Under the pieces are notes generated by a model. The model did no database searches, was not told where the DNA came from, and saw only the letters and a program-made list of their open reading frames with translations. The position numbers and the translations under genes were made by a program. Below, one piece after another: positions 44,140-52,320 of a DNA stretch of 64,000 nt; positions within the stretch are counted from its first letter, which is position 1, and every line of letters starts with the position of its first letter. Source of the stretch: Streptomyces sp. NBC_00390. GTDB taxonomy: Bacteria; Actinomycetota; Actinomycetes; Streptomycetales; Streptomycetaceae. The stretch spans positions 8,370,001-8,434,000 of the forward strand of contig NZ_CP107945.1 of assembly GCF_036057275.1 (NCBI RefSeq), written 5' to 3'.

Positions 44140-44509
44140 TCGGGTCCCCCATCACCAGCCGACGACACGTCAAGAGGTCACGCAGGATCCGGGGGAACGG
44201 TTCCCGAGCTGGTCCAGGCAGGACGCCGGTCCGTTCGCGGAGGCCCCGAGTCCGCGTGCGCCGCTGCGCGAGACCCCGTGCCGCCCAGCCCTCCCCGGCG
44301 CCGACGCGGCTTGGTGCTCCCTGCCGGCGCGGGGGTGTTGCGTCTCAGGGAGTCGGAGACTCTGCCGGTGGCGGTTCTCTCTCCCCCCCGTGATCCTGTT
44401 CGTCGTCAAGGACGCCGCCCGCGAGGTCTGCCGGTGCCTGATGGACTGCGTCGGGCCCGTCCTCGTCGAGGCTGCGGAGTACGCGCTGTGAGCGGGGGAC
44501 AATCGGCGT
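44140..44509. other. Intergenic with short relic frame
   Basis: No intact gene. A plus-strand frame ending at 44491 (VILFVVKDAAREVCRCLMDC, then VGPVLVEAAEYAL) has coding-type sequence but no start context, probably a lost gene's tail. Confidence 0.4.
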
Positions 44510-44965
44510 GTGACACACATGATCGACGAGCGTCTGTTCGGCCACTGGTGCAGCAGCCCCTTCGACGTGGGGGCCATGGAGACCAGCGAGCTGGACTTCC
44601 TCCCCGACGGGCGGGGGTGGAGCCGCTTCGACAGCATCACCTCGGTCCTCAGCATCGGCCGCTTCCGCTGGAGCTGCCCCGGGCCGGGCCTGCTGGAGAT
44701 CCGCTACGGGCTGCGGATCAGCGGCACCTGGGACTCGAAGACCTCGGGCTTCGCCACCGTGGACAGCACGGACCCCGACGACGAGGTGATCCGCACCGCC
44801 TACCGCATCGGCCCGGACACGCCGCCGTACGCCGAGGAGCCCGTCACTACGCTGGTACTCGAAGGCAGCGCCGTCGAGTTCGCCTTCCACTTCGCCCGCG
44901 GCCGCCTGGACATCTCGCCCGCCGACGACGACTCGGCGGCGGTCGTCCCGTACGACACGGCCTGA
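44510..44965 (+). CDS. Hypothetical protein
   Basis: A 151-residue acidic protein (GTG 44510, or ATG 44519 three codons later). It begins MTHMIDERLFGHWCSSPFDV and has beta-strand-like segments (TSELDFLPDGRGWSRFDSIT, FRWSCPGPGLLEIRYGLRIS), suggesting a lipocalin- or calycin-like barrel, which is a guess. It has two tryptophans and two cysteines and no catalytic motif. The function is unknown. Confidence 0.65.
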   Translation: MTHMIDERLFGHWCSSPFDVGAMETSELDFLPDGRGWSRFDSITSVLSIGRFRWSCPGPGLLEIRYGLRISGTWDSKTSGFATVDSTDPDDEVIRTAYRIGPDTPPYAEEPVTTLVLEGSAVEFAFHFARGRLDISPADDDSAAVVPYDTA

Positions 44966-45179
44966 CGCGGGCCGGCAGCGACGACCGGCACGCGGCCGTC
45001 CCGGCGCATACGTCCGCGCCATGGGACATGACGACGCCGGAACCTGATTCGGACCCACCCGGGACACTCCCAAGACTGCTGCGCTGCTCCCGTCCTGAGG
45101 CAGTCCGCCCCGCCGACGCGGTGGTGTTCCGATCGCCGATGCAGAACTGGTCGACCGCACGACCCGACTTCTCCACGCG
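44966..45179. other. Spacer, no gene seen
   Basis: Mixed codon use in all frames. No signal was assigned. Confidence 0.35.
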
Positions 45180-45593
45180 ATGACGTACTGCGAAGGCATG
45201 GGTACTTCTCTCCGCCGCTACCCGGACGCGATCACGGTGCTGGAGGCGCACGTCCGCGAGCTCGGGCATCCTGGGCCGACAGCCGAGCGCTGCGTCGCCG
45301 CGGCGACGATCGCCCAGTACCTGACCAAGGACACTCCTGTCCGATCCGACGAGCCCGGCCTCAAGGTGTGTTGGGAGCAGATCCGGTTGTCACACCTCGC
45401 CCTGCTCGAACAGGGGGACTGGTGCGACATGGCGCGGGAGGGTCTCGATGTTGAGGATGCTCGACTGACATGGCTCGCCGACGCCGTGGCACCAGCACTC
45501 AAGCTGAGGGCATTTCGGGTATTTCGTAACGGTCGGCCGCGCGCCGGGGGAATGGCGCAAGCCGGGAATGAGTGCTCTGCGCCAGTAATGTGA
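45180..45593 (+). CDS. Hypothetical protein
   Basis: A 137-residue frame (ATG 45180; ATG 45198 is also possible). The first ~100 residues look coding and helical (ITVLEAHVRELGHPGPTAER, VCWEQIRLSHLALLEQGDWC). The last ~35 are less regular (RNGRPRAGGMAQAGNECSAP), which may mean the 3' end has been shifted or replaced. There is no known domain. It is followed by a strong hairpin that could terminate it. Confidence 0.5.
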   Translation: MTYCEGMGTSLRRYPDAITVLEAHVRELGHPGPTAERCVAAATIAQYLTKDTPVRSDEPGLKVCWEQIRLSHLALLEQGDWCDMAREGLDVEDARLTWLADAVAPALKLRAFRVFRNGRPRAGGMAQAGNECSAPVM

Positions 45594-45624
45594 GCGCTTT
45601 TCTGGCGTGAAGTAACTGCTCGGG

Positions 45625-45654
45625 GTGGGGAGCCGGTGAAAGCCGGCTCCCCAC
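45625..45654. terminator. Bidirectional hairpin terminator
   Basis: GTGGGGAGCCGG (45625-45636), TGAAAG and CCGGCTCCCCAC (45643-45654) form a perfect 12-bp stem between two converging genes. Confidence 0.82.
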
Positions 45655-45667
45655 TCGGCCGCCGTGG

Positions 45668-46087
45668 CTATCGGGGCTTGGCCTCGCCCGGTTCCCCAAG
45701 TGTTCTTGCTATCAGGTCGGTATCGCAGTACTCGGTCAGTGACTGCAGCTTTCCCTCTTTGATGTGGCAAACCCAGCAGTACGTATTGTGATAGGGCTCC
45801 CCTTCCGTGGTTGTGGCGCGACCTCTACACTCCACGACCACGCAATCGCCGGCGGCGATGAAACGTTGTGGGGTGTTCGTGTATGTGTCCGCGAACTGGG
45901 CGAGCAGCGGCCGAAAGAGTTCGTTGAGGACGGCCTGTTTACCCTCATAGGTCCCAGACCATTTCGTCGTACCGATGATCGTCCAGCGGAAGTCGTCGGC
46001 GAGGCTCTCGGCGAGGGGGCGGCCGTTCCCTTCCGCCAGCCCGGCGAAGATGTGCTGCATCAGTCGAGTGTTCTCGGTCTCGCCCAT
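45668..46087 (-). CDS. SnoaL/NTF2-fold protein
   Basis: A 139-residue protein read from ATG 46087, with GGAGGA just upstream. It shows the NTF2/SnoaL cone: LMQHIFAGLAEGNGRPLAES, DDFRWTIIGTTKWSGTYEGK, a strand DCVVVECRGRATTTEGEPYH and NTYCWVCHIKEGKLQSLTEY. The last three are the family's conserved beta-strands. These proteins are small-ligand binders or hydrolase/cyclase-like enzymes, and the substrate is unknown. The coding region is AT-richer than its neighbours, consistent with recent transfer. Confidence 0.85.
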   Translation of the reverse strand: MGETENTRLMQHIFAGLAEGNGRPLAESLADDFRWTIIGTTKWSGTYEGKQAVLNELFRPLLAQFADTYTNTPQRFIAAGDCVVVECRGRATTTEGEPYHNTYCWVCHIKEGKLQSLTEYCDTDLIARTLGEPGEAKPR

Positions 46088-46261
46088 GACTCCTCCGTCA
46101 CCGCGTGCCTTGAAGGTTCGGCCTGCCATTCAACAGGCTGGGCCGCCGTCGCGGGCGACCTTCCTTGTGGAGGCCGGGCACGGCGGGAGTGACGGCGCAG
46201 GCACCCGGGCGTTCGGGACCGACCAGCCAGGGGCCGATGAAGAGCGCACGCCAGGCCCCAC
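46088..46261. other. Divergent spacer
   Basis: Upstream region of both the SnoaL gene and the next plus-strand frame. No consensus promoter was assigned. Confidence 0.35.
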
Positions 46262-46609
46262 ATGAGCTCGTCACGCCCACGCTGCGGCCCACCCGTCTGC
46301 CCTCGCGCCCAAGACCTGATCCGGGCGAACCTCGAAGAGCAGGCAGCGCGCTGGTCCGAAGCTGATCGCGACGAAGCGTATCGGCGGTTGCTGCTCTTGG
46401 CCTCGGACGACCTGTACCGGTGGTTGAAGGACGCCTACCTTCCGGCGGAGCACCTGGTGCGGCAGACCTACGTGCGTCAGCTGCGGGGCGGCCTGGAAGT
46501 CGATGAGCAAGCGCTGGCCGCTCGTCGGGCTTTCAACACGATGCTGAGAGACGACCTCGTGGACCTGGCCCGCCCCGAGATCCACAAGTTGCGTGAGCCG
46601 CTTGCCTGA
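46262..46609 (+). CDS. Hypothetical helical protein, possibly partial
   Basis: 115 residues from ATG 46262. The first ~17 residues (Ser/Arg/Pro/Cys-rich) look non-native. From DLIRANLEEQAARWSEADRD onward the sequence is helical and coding-like (AYRRLLLLASDDLYRWLKDA, then RRAFNTMLRDDLVDLARPEI). It may be a gene whose 5' end was replaced, or the real start lies later. There is no recognised domain. Confidence 0.45.
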   Translation: MSSSRPRCGPPVCPRAQDLIRANLEEQAARWSEADRDEAYRRLLLLASDDLYRWLKDAYLPAEHLVRQTYVRQLRGGLEVDEQALAARRAFNTMLRDDLVDLARPEIHKLREPLA

Positions 46610-47060
46610 TGTCCCGGGAATCGCCGCCACCAAGCCTGTTCCCGGGCCGGCCATCACTGAGGCTCCTCGGGTGGGCGACTGCCTGCCGCGCCTTGTGCGT
46701 GTTGAGGTGCCCTATCGCCCGACCGGAGCGGACCACGGGGGCCGGCCACGGCCCGGAACCACCTCTGGAGGTAGGCAGTTTCCCGTTGCAGGATCGGGAG
46801 CGTGGCACTCGTTGCGGTGGTGATGACGACGCCGGGGACCGTGCTCGGGCGGAGTGCCGCACCTTCTGCCTGTCCCCGTGGTCGAAAGCCGCCGTGGCGG
46901 CGGCCGCCCCCGGCAACGCTCCGGCCAGGAACACCACCCCCCGTGACACTCGCGCCGGGACGAAATGCTCTTTGGTCCTGCGAGGGGCTTCGGGCCGGGG
47001 TTGTGTCGATTCCCCTGCCCCCTGAGGGGTGGCGGTCAGGGGCAGCGTACGCTCGGGGAC
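46610..47060. other. Intergenic, no supported gene
   Basis: Frames on both strands are Arg/Pro/Gly-rich and not protein-like. The last ~40 bases lead into the SRPBCC gene. Confidence 0.4.
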
Positions 47061-47618
47061 ATGGAGTTGACCGGAATGGTGTGGGGCGCCTCCCCTGAAG
47101 AGCGGCACGCGCGTTACCCCTGTGACGAGTTCATGGACGGTCCGCACGAGCGCTGGACGCGGGCCGTGCACGTGGCCGCATCGCCGGAGCTTGTCTTCCG
47201 CTGGGTCGAGCAGCTGCGCCAGGCGCCCTACAGTTACGACTGGATCGACTTCCGGGGGAACAGGAGTCCGGACCGGCTGCCCGACCACGTGGTTCCCCTC
47301 GAGGCCGGTCAGCCCTTCATGCCGTTCCGTATCGCCCGGTTCGAGGCCGGTCGGCACATCACAGGGGTACTGCCGGAGGAGCCCGCACGGCGATACGGGC
47401 AGATGGCCGTCACCTATCTCCTCGAAGCGGCGCCGCGGGGTTGCCGGTTGGTCGTTGCCGTCGATGTCGAGAAACGGCCCGGACCGGTTCACAGGATGCA
47501 GCGCCGGCTACTGGCCTGGGGTGATGTCGTCATGATGCGCAAGCAGCTGCTGACGCTGAAGAGGCTTGCGGAACGCGATGCGGCAGAAATGTCCGGCCAC
47601 CCGGGGCAGAACCGCTGA
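47061..47618 (+). CDS. SRPBCC-fold (polyketide-cyclase-like) protein
   Basis: A 185-residue protein from ATG 47061. It has the START/SRPBCC pattern: an N-terminal strand with WTRAVHVAASPELVFRWVEQ, a ligand-cavity strand (SYDWIDFRGNRSPDRLPDHV), middle strands (FRIARFEAGRHITGVLPEEP and GQMAVTYLLEAAPRGCRLVV) and a long C-terminal helix. These bind hydrophobic ligands and include cyclases and lipid-transfer proteins. No biosynthetic cluster is adjacent. Confidence 0.8.
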   Translation: MELTGMVWGASPEERHARYPCDEFMDGPHERWTRAVHVAASPELVFRWVEQLRQAPYSYDWIDFRGNRSPDRLPDHVVPLEAGQPFMPFRIARFEAGRHITGVLPEEPARRYGQMAVTYLLEAAPRGCRLVVAVDVEKRPGPVHRMQRRLLAWGDVVMMRKQLLTLKRLAERDAAEMSGHPGQNR

Positions 47619-47797
47619 TCTCCGATGTCCGTGGAAACGGATCGAGCCCGGGTTGCATGGTCGGTCACAGGGGGCTTGGTTGGCGGCCGATTGTCGGGTC
47701 GACGGTGTTGGTGGCGTGACTGGCTGCTGGGTGCGCGTCGGCCCGGCGCGGCGGTACGCCGGTACGCCGGCCGGGTGGTCGTCGCCTGACCGACGAG
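47619..47797. other. Spacer, no gene
   Basis: No signal was assigned. Decayed helicase sequence may begin before 47798 in another frame. Confidence 0.35.
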
Positions 47798-48132
47798 TTG
47801 ACCGATGCCGTCCTGCGCGCCTTGTTGCGTCGTGCTGCCGGCCGTGACCTCCAAGAAGGACGCCGCACCTGGCACCCCGAACTCATCCTGTTCCCCACCT
47901 GGGGCGAACTCCAGGCATACGCGGACACCGACCCCGCAGGCCCTTCACCCCACCCAAGGACACCGACGAACGAGACGCCGACGGCCGCCCCGTCCCAGGA
48001 CCCATCGAAGACACCGAAGCACGCCTCGCCTACGTAGCCGTAACCCGAGCCCAAGCCCGCCTCGACATCGGCGGCCTGTCCTGGAGCAACGACCACTCAG
48101 CCGCTCACAGTAAAGCGGGCACTGCCCGGTAA
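47798..48132 (+). pseudogene. UvrD-like helicase remnant with internal deletion
   Basis: From 47798 the frame reads LTDAVLRALLRRAAGRDLQE, GRRTWHPELILFPTWGELQA, then shifts near 47940 into a frame with PIEDTEARLAYVAVTRAQAR, then LDIGGLSWSNDHS. The second piece is the C-terminal motif of UvrD/Rep-type helicases (EEARLAYVAVTRAR, then LDLGGLSWI). The large middle block, which should include motifs such as VSTAHKAKG, is missing, so an internal deletion fused two ends out of frame. It is certainly inactive. Confidence 0.75.
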
Positions 48133-48236
48133 CAGCGAAGCCCACGGACTGGGCCGCAAAATGGAATGGGACTGCTGCACGGTCTGGTGACATCTTGATC
48201 TGGCTTGCCCTTGGGGCGGCCTGGAAGGATGTTGCT

Positions 48237-48300
48237 GTGCCTGTCCCGTATCCCCAAGAGTTCCGTGACGACGTTGTGCGTGTGGCGCGCAACCGGTGTA
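48237..48300 (+). pseudogene. IS3-type transposase OrfA fragment
   Basis: GTG 48237 begins MPVPYPQEFRDDVVRVARNR, the standard start of IS3-family OrfA proteins, after an upstream stretch typical of such elements. The frame then loses homology, and the rest of OrfA and OrfB are absent. It is a truncated IS end. Confidence 0.6.
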
Positions 48301-48624
48301 CGAGGATGAAGACGGCCGCGCCGGTGAGCATCTGTGCCTTGGCGCGGTCTTTGTCGTCGTCTGCGGACAGCCCCAGCTCCGCCCGGCGCTCGCGGCATGC
48401 CTGCCGTTTCGGGACCGAGCGGTAGCGACCCGGTTGTCGTCCACGAGTGTCACTGGATCGCCTCGGGCGGGTCCTCCGTCCCGAGCCCCTGATGCCCCCG
48501 CACACGACGGCGGTCTGCGGTCGGCGAGCCACCTGGGTCGCCGACGGCCCCGGCCTCCGGCCCCCGAAGGTGAGGCGCTACGCTGCCCGCCGACCACATG
48601 CGTGGTGCATGGGGAGCGGGGGGG
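48301..48624. other. Intergenic, partly relic
   Basis: A minus-strand stretch near 48300-48430 reads KRQACRERRAELGLSADDDK with a following hydrophobic GAAVFILV segment, a possible remnant of a membrane protein. No intact gene. Confidence 0.4.
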
Positions 48625-49107
48625 ATGGGACGAATGAAACCGGGACGGATTCTCACCACTGTCGTGGCTTTGGGCGGCGGGATGTTCCTGCTGGGCGGCA
48701 GCCTGCTGCGGTTGGAGACACAGCTGACGGGAACGCCCGGTCATTTCCGGGCCGAGCACTGCGAGATCTACGACACCGACGGTGACGACGACGGTCTGAC
48801 GTGCTCCGGTCCGTTCGAGGCCGAGGACGGTTCCTTCCGGATCGCGGAGGTGGAGGTCGACACCACCTTCGACGAGAAGCCGACGGAGCCGGTGGCCGTC
48901 ACCGTTGACGGACCTTCGGCGGCCGGGGCCGTCAAGAACGAGAACGGCGTCTGGCTGATACCGGGCGCCACGGGTCTGGTCTGTCTCCTCGTCGGGGCCT
49001 GGAACGTCAGACAGGCCGTGCGGTCGCGGGGCGCGGGGCCCTCCGGGACGAACGGCGCGACGAGCGACGCCGGAACGGCGGACAGGCCTGCGCCCAGTCC
49101 GTCATAG
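48625..49107 (+). CDS. Small two-helix membrane protein
   Basis: A 160-residue protein. ATG 48625 sits after a G-run, and ATG 48634 (RBS GGGA) is an alternative start. One N-terminal membrane helix (ILTTVVALGGGMFLLGGSLL) is followed by an extracytoplasmic acidic loop with two cysteines (EHCEIYDTDGDDDG, LTCSGPFEAED), then a second helix (LIPGATGLVCLLVGAWNV) and a short charged tail. The loop's Asp-rich stretch could bind calcium, which is speculative. The function is unknown. Confidence 0.65.
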   Translation: MGRMKPGRILTTVVALGGGMFLLGGSLLRLETQLTGTPGHFRAEHCEIYDTDGDDDGLTCSGPFEAEDGSFRIAEVEVDTTFDEKPTEPVAVTVDGPSAAGAVKNENGVWLIPGATGLVCLLVGAWNVRQAVRSRGAGPSGTNGATSDAGTADRPAPSPS

Positions 49108-49549
49108 GCCGTGTCCGCAACGTCGGTCGGCCGCTGCCCTCTTCGTTGCGCGTCGTCCTGCGGGACTGAACAGGGGTGAGCGGTGATCGAGCCGTCTCCT
49201 GCCCCACCCCGGCGGGTCGTCCCGTCCCGGACCGGAGGCGGGTTGTCGACGGGATCCCGTGGAAGGTGTGCCGCCGACGACATCGCCCGCCTCGCCCCGC
49301 GCCAGGGCTCGCGGGCCACACAACCGTGCGTGCTCAGGACGAGGGGTGCACGACCTGGTCCTGTGGGCACCTGAGGTGCGGGAACACATCGTCACCGCCG
49401 CTGGCTCAATGGCCAACTGCCGGACGGGGCCGTCTGATCTGCCGGCGCCCCTCAGACGTTCCCTCCTTGCCGTACCGGGGCTCTTAATGGGTATCGAGGC
49501 AACCGTCCGTGCAGCAGTCCCGGTCTCCGTCGGTGTCGTGCACCGTCTC
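49108..49549. other. Intergenic, no supported gene
   Basis: No recognisable coding or repeat structure, apart from weak Arg/Pro-rich frames. The lipoprotein gene's 3' side lies at its right edge. Confidence 0.4.
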
Positions 49550-50182
49550 CTACGGGGTGAAGACCTGTTCCAGGCGGTGGATGGCGCCGTCGTCACCGGT
49601 CTCGTACTTGAACACCAGGCCGGAGTCGGGATGCGCGTCGATCCAGTCGATCAACTCCTGCACGCCGATCCGCTGGTTCTCGGTGCTGTGGACGATGGGC
49701 GTGGTGGCGGTGACGTAGGCGGCCTGGTCGAGGGCCCAGCGGCTCTCCTCCCCGCTCACGACGAAGGGCGCGCCGTCCGTGTCCTTCTCAGGGCATCCCC
49801 AAGCCCCGTGCTGCAGGACGAGGTTCACCTTCCCGGTGCTGCCGTCGAGTTCCTCGATACGGTAGAGGGCGATCTCGTCCGGGTCGTAGTCGTCCGGGGC
49901 CGGCGGCTCGCTGGCGCACTTGGTGGCGGGCTCGCTGGGCGCGGCCGATCCGGCGGGCGTGCCGGTCGGCTTGGTGCCCGGCTTACCGGCAGGCGTGCCG
50001 GTCGGCTTGGTGCCCGGCTTCCCGGCAGGGGTGCTACCGCCGGGCGTCGCGACGGCCGTGGTGCCGACGCTCGGTGTTTCGGCGCCGGCAGCGGAACCGT
50101 CCTCCTGGCATCCGGTGAGCACCGCGGCCAGTGCGACGGCTGCGAGAGCGATGACGGCGGGTCTGAAACGATCGGCGTGCAT
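49550..50182 (-). CDS. Lipoprotein with TPAGKPGTKPTG repeats
   Basis: A 210-residue lipoprotein from ATG 50182 with GGGGGA upstream. The signal ends in the lipobox LTGC, with cysteine at about residue 22. A linker of two 12-residue repeats (TPAGKPGTKPTG, then TPAGKPGTKPTG) precedes the ~140-residue globular part with cysteines in ATKCASEPP and GAWGCPEKD and a Trp. It probably displays an extracytoplasmic domain of unknown role. The 36-bp DNA repeats are nearly identical. Confidence 0.82.
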   Translation of the reverse strand: MHADRFRPAVIALAAVALAAVLTGCQEDGSAAGAETPSVGTTAVATPGGSTPAGKPGTKPTGTPAGKPGTKPTGTPAGSAAPSEPATKCASEPPAPDDYDPDEIALYRIEELDGSTGKVNLVLQHGAWGCPEKDTDGAPFVVSGEESRWALDQAAYVTATTPIVHSTENQRIGVQELIDWIDAHPDSGLVFKYETGDDGAIHRLEQVFTP

Positions 50183-50356
50183 CTGGACTTCCCCCTGTTC
50201 ACAGGCGGCCGCACACCGGCCGCACCCCGGACCGGGAACGTAGCAGCGGCCCGGTCGCGACGCAGCTCCGCACAACCTGATGTCACGTACCCGGGACACA
50301 GCCGTCACGGGGCACGGACGGTACGCCCCGGAGAGCTCCGTCGGGGGACGCGGTCT

Positions 50357-50527
50357 TCACTCCGGCCGCTCCGGCTCGTCGGGGGCAGCCGGCCGCCTCG
50401 TTCCGGCCCCCTGCCATGCCGCGTTGTCGACGATCCGCTCACGTATGAGGTCAATCAGAACGAGAATAGACACCACCACGGCCGCCAAGAGGACGGCGCC
50501 GATGGCGAACCCGACTGTTTTCCACAC
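50357..50527 (-). CDS. Small single-helix membrane protein
   Basis: 56 residues from GTG 50527, six bases after AGGAGA. One membrane helix (TVGFAIGAVLLAAVVVSILV) and a charged, Arg-rich C-terminal tail ending APDEPERPE. A longer start at 50545 lacks a good ribosome site. Its function is unknown. Confidence 0.6.
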   Translation of the reverse strand: MWKTVGFAIGAVLLAAVVVSILVLIDLIRERIVDNAAWQGAGTRRPAAPDEPERPE

Positions 50528-50588
50528 GCTGTATCTCCTTCCCACTGCGGTTGTTCATGGCCGGCCGCCAGGAGGTGTCTGAGCGCAG

Positions 50589-50830
50589 GTGACCAAACAG
50601 AAGGATCCGGCTATGTCTCGTACTCATGCATGGTGTCGGCGGCTGCCGCCTGCTCGAGGCGGTGACCGGCTTGAAGGAAAGGGGGCTCCGGCCGGTGAGC
50701 CGGACGACCACGCCATCGGCCGGTCCCGCGGCGGACCGACGACGAAGATCCATCTCGCGTCCGATCCCCATTGCCGGCCCCTGGTCTTTGTTCTCACCGC
50801 CGGACAGGCCGGTGACGCGCGATCCAGTCT
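50589..50830 (+). pseudogene. IS5-type transposase fragment
   Basis: Within this frame, PDDHAIGRSRGGPTTKIHLA and SDPHCRPLVFVLTAGQAGDA match the catalytic-core segment of IS5/IS1182-type transposases (pattern GRSRGGLTTKIHL, then P..FVLTPGQ.GD). Upstream and downstream parts of the element are missing. It sits directly against the WD40 remnant, so the element probably truncated that gene. Confidence 0.6.
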
Positions 50831-50878
50831 CTCGTCCTTGATCTGGTTCGCGATGTCGCGGGGGGACTTGTCGTGAGG

Positions 50879-51185
50879 TCAGCGGGAGGACAGAACAGCG
50901 ACCTCCCAGCCGAAGCCGACCACAAGCCGCCCATCCGAGGCCACCGCCATCGCCTGCACCGCCGAGGGGAACACCAGCTCACGGCCTGCCTGCCGGCCGG
51001 TGGTTAGGTCCCACACCTGGACCGTCGCGTCGAAGCTGCCGGTGACGGCGATGGGCCGGCCGTCCACCACGCCTGTTGCCACCGCTCCCACCGCGTCCGT
51101 GTGACCGTTCAGGGGTTCGCCTGTCTGCCGGCGGGTGGCGAGGTCCCACATCCGGACCGTGCCGTCCCAGAGCTTCCCCGTCCTG
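50879..51185 (-). pseudogene. WD40-protein C-terminal remnant
   Basis: The last ~100 residues of a WD40 protein: LWDGTVRMWDLATRRQTGEP, LNGHTDAVGAVATG, ATVQVWDLTTGRQAGRELVF and a final VASDGRLVVGFGWEVAVLSS. There is no start, and the upstream part is absent beyond ~51185. It is a truncated gene next to a transposase fragment. Confidence 0.75.
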
Positions 51186-51297
51186 TGGGCGTGGTGACTG
51201 CTGGTTTGCGAGGGTGGTTGTAGTGGCCGGCGCGCCAGCATGTGGGGACATGCGCTGCCGGCCTGGACGGTGGGGGTGGCGGTCCTTCGTGGACCGG
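51186..51297. other. Short spacer at the left edge of the PTS island
   Basis: Spacer between the WD40 remnant and the stop of the last gene in the left PTS arm. No terminator hairpin was recognised. Confidence 0.35.
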
Positions 51298-52320
51298 TCA
51301 GGATGGTGTGAGGGTGGTGGGTTGGCCGGTGCGGAGCGATTCGTAGGCGGCCAGGACGTTTCGAAGAGTGCGTAGTCCGGTGTGTCCGTCGGGGTGGGCT
51401 CTTTGGCCGGTGCGGGCGGCGGTGAGGAAGCTGTCGAGCATGGCGGCGTTGAGGTCGGTGGCGGCGGGTTCCCAGCGGGTGGTGGCTTGGGTGGTGTCGT
51501 AGCCGGTGAGCAGTGGTGGGAAGGCGTCGAATTCGGCCAGGGCGCGTTCGCCGATGCAGGTGAGGGTGAGGCCGCCCCAGGTGGGGTGTGAGGACGGGTG
51601 GCTCCAGCTGCAGTCGATGGTGGCGACGAGTCCGCGGGCGTAGGTGAGGGTGAGCAGACCGGCTGATTCCACAGCCGGTTCGTCGGCGCCGTCAGGGGTG
51701 AGGTGGGTGTTGGCGACGGCGTAGACCTGGGTGGGCTGTTCGCCGTCGAGGAGGACGTCGAGGAGGTCTGCGATGTGGACGGTGTGGTCCATGATGGCGC
51801 CGCCACCCGCGAGGGCCGGGTCGGCGAACCAGGGCCGTTCCAGGCTCGGGGGGCTGGAGTTGTTGACGCCGTGGACACTGAGGAGCCGGCCGAGGGTGCC
51901 GTCGGTGAGGGTGTGCCGCAGGGCTGTGAAGGCCGGGTGGAAGCGCACGGGGTAGGCGGTCATGAGGCTGACGCCGGCCTGCTCGCAGGCGTCGATCATG
52001 GCTCGTGCGTCTTCTTCCGTGGTGGCCAGGGGCTTTTCGCACAGGATGTGTGCGCCGGCGGCGGCGGCCTGTTCGACGAGTTGCCGGTGCCGGGCGTTCT
52101 CGCTGGTGACGATGACCGCCTGGGGGCGCTCTGCGAAGACCTCTTCATATCCTGCCCGGTAGGTGACGGCGAGTTGATCGGCCAGGGTCTTGCCGCGGGC
52201 CGGGTCGCCGGGCGGGGCATCGGGGTCGGTGGTGACGAGTTCGATGTCTGTGCGGTCGCGCAGCAGCTCGATGTAGGTTGCGGCGTGGACGTGGGCGAAG
52301 GACAGGACGGCGACCTTCAT
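51298..52320 (-). CDS. Gfo/Idh/MocA-family dehydrogenase
   Basis: A 340-residue NAD(P)-dependent sugar dehydrogenase read from ATG 52320, with GGAAGGA upstream. It starts MKVAVLSFAHVHAATYIELL, keeps the catalytic ILCEKPLATTEEDARAMIDA (EKP signature), and has MDHTVHIADLLDVLLDGEQP in the C-terminal beta domain. The nucleotide motif lacks the full GxGxxG. The start overlaps the stop of the upstream dehydrogenase by four bases. It belongs to the PTS left arm and likely oxidises a sugar or amino-sugar derivative, though the position oxidised cannot be told. Confidence 0.92.
   Translation of the reverse strand: MKVAVLSFAHVHAATYIELLRDRTDIELVTTDPDAPPGDPARGKTLADQLAVTYRAGYEEVFAERPQAVIVTSENARHRQLVEQAAAAGAHILCEKPLATTEEDARAMIDACEQAGVSLMTAYPVRFHPAFTALRHTLTDGTLGRLLSVHGVNNSSPPSLERPWFADPALAGGGAIMDHTVHIADLLDVLLDGEQPTQVYAVANTHLTPDGADEPAVESAGLLTLTYARGLVATIDCSWSHPSSHPTWGGLTLTCIGERALAEFDAFPPLLTGYDTTQATTRWEPAATDLNAAMLDSFLTAARTGQRAHPDGHTGLRTLRNVLAAYESLRTGQPTTLTPS

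Noticed and set aside
46533..47492. Long minus-strand frame antisense to the SRPBCC gene
   Set aside because: It is the mirror of a well-supported gene and lacks any domain of its own.
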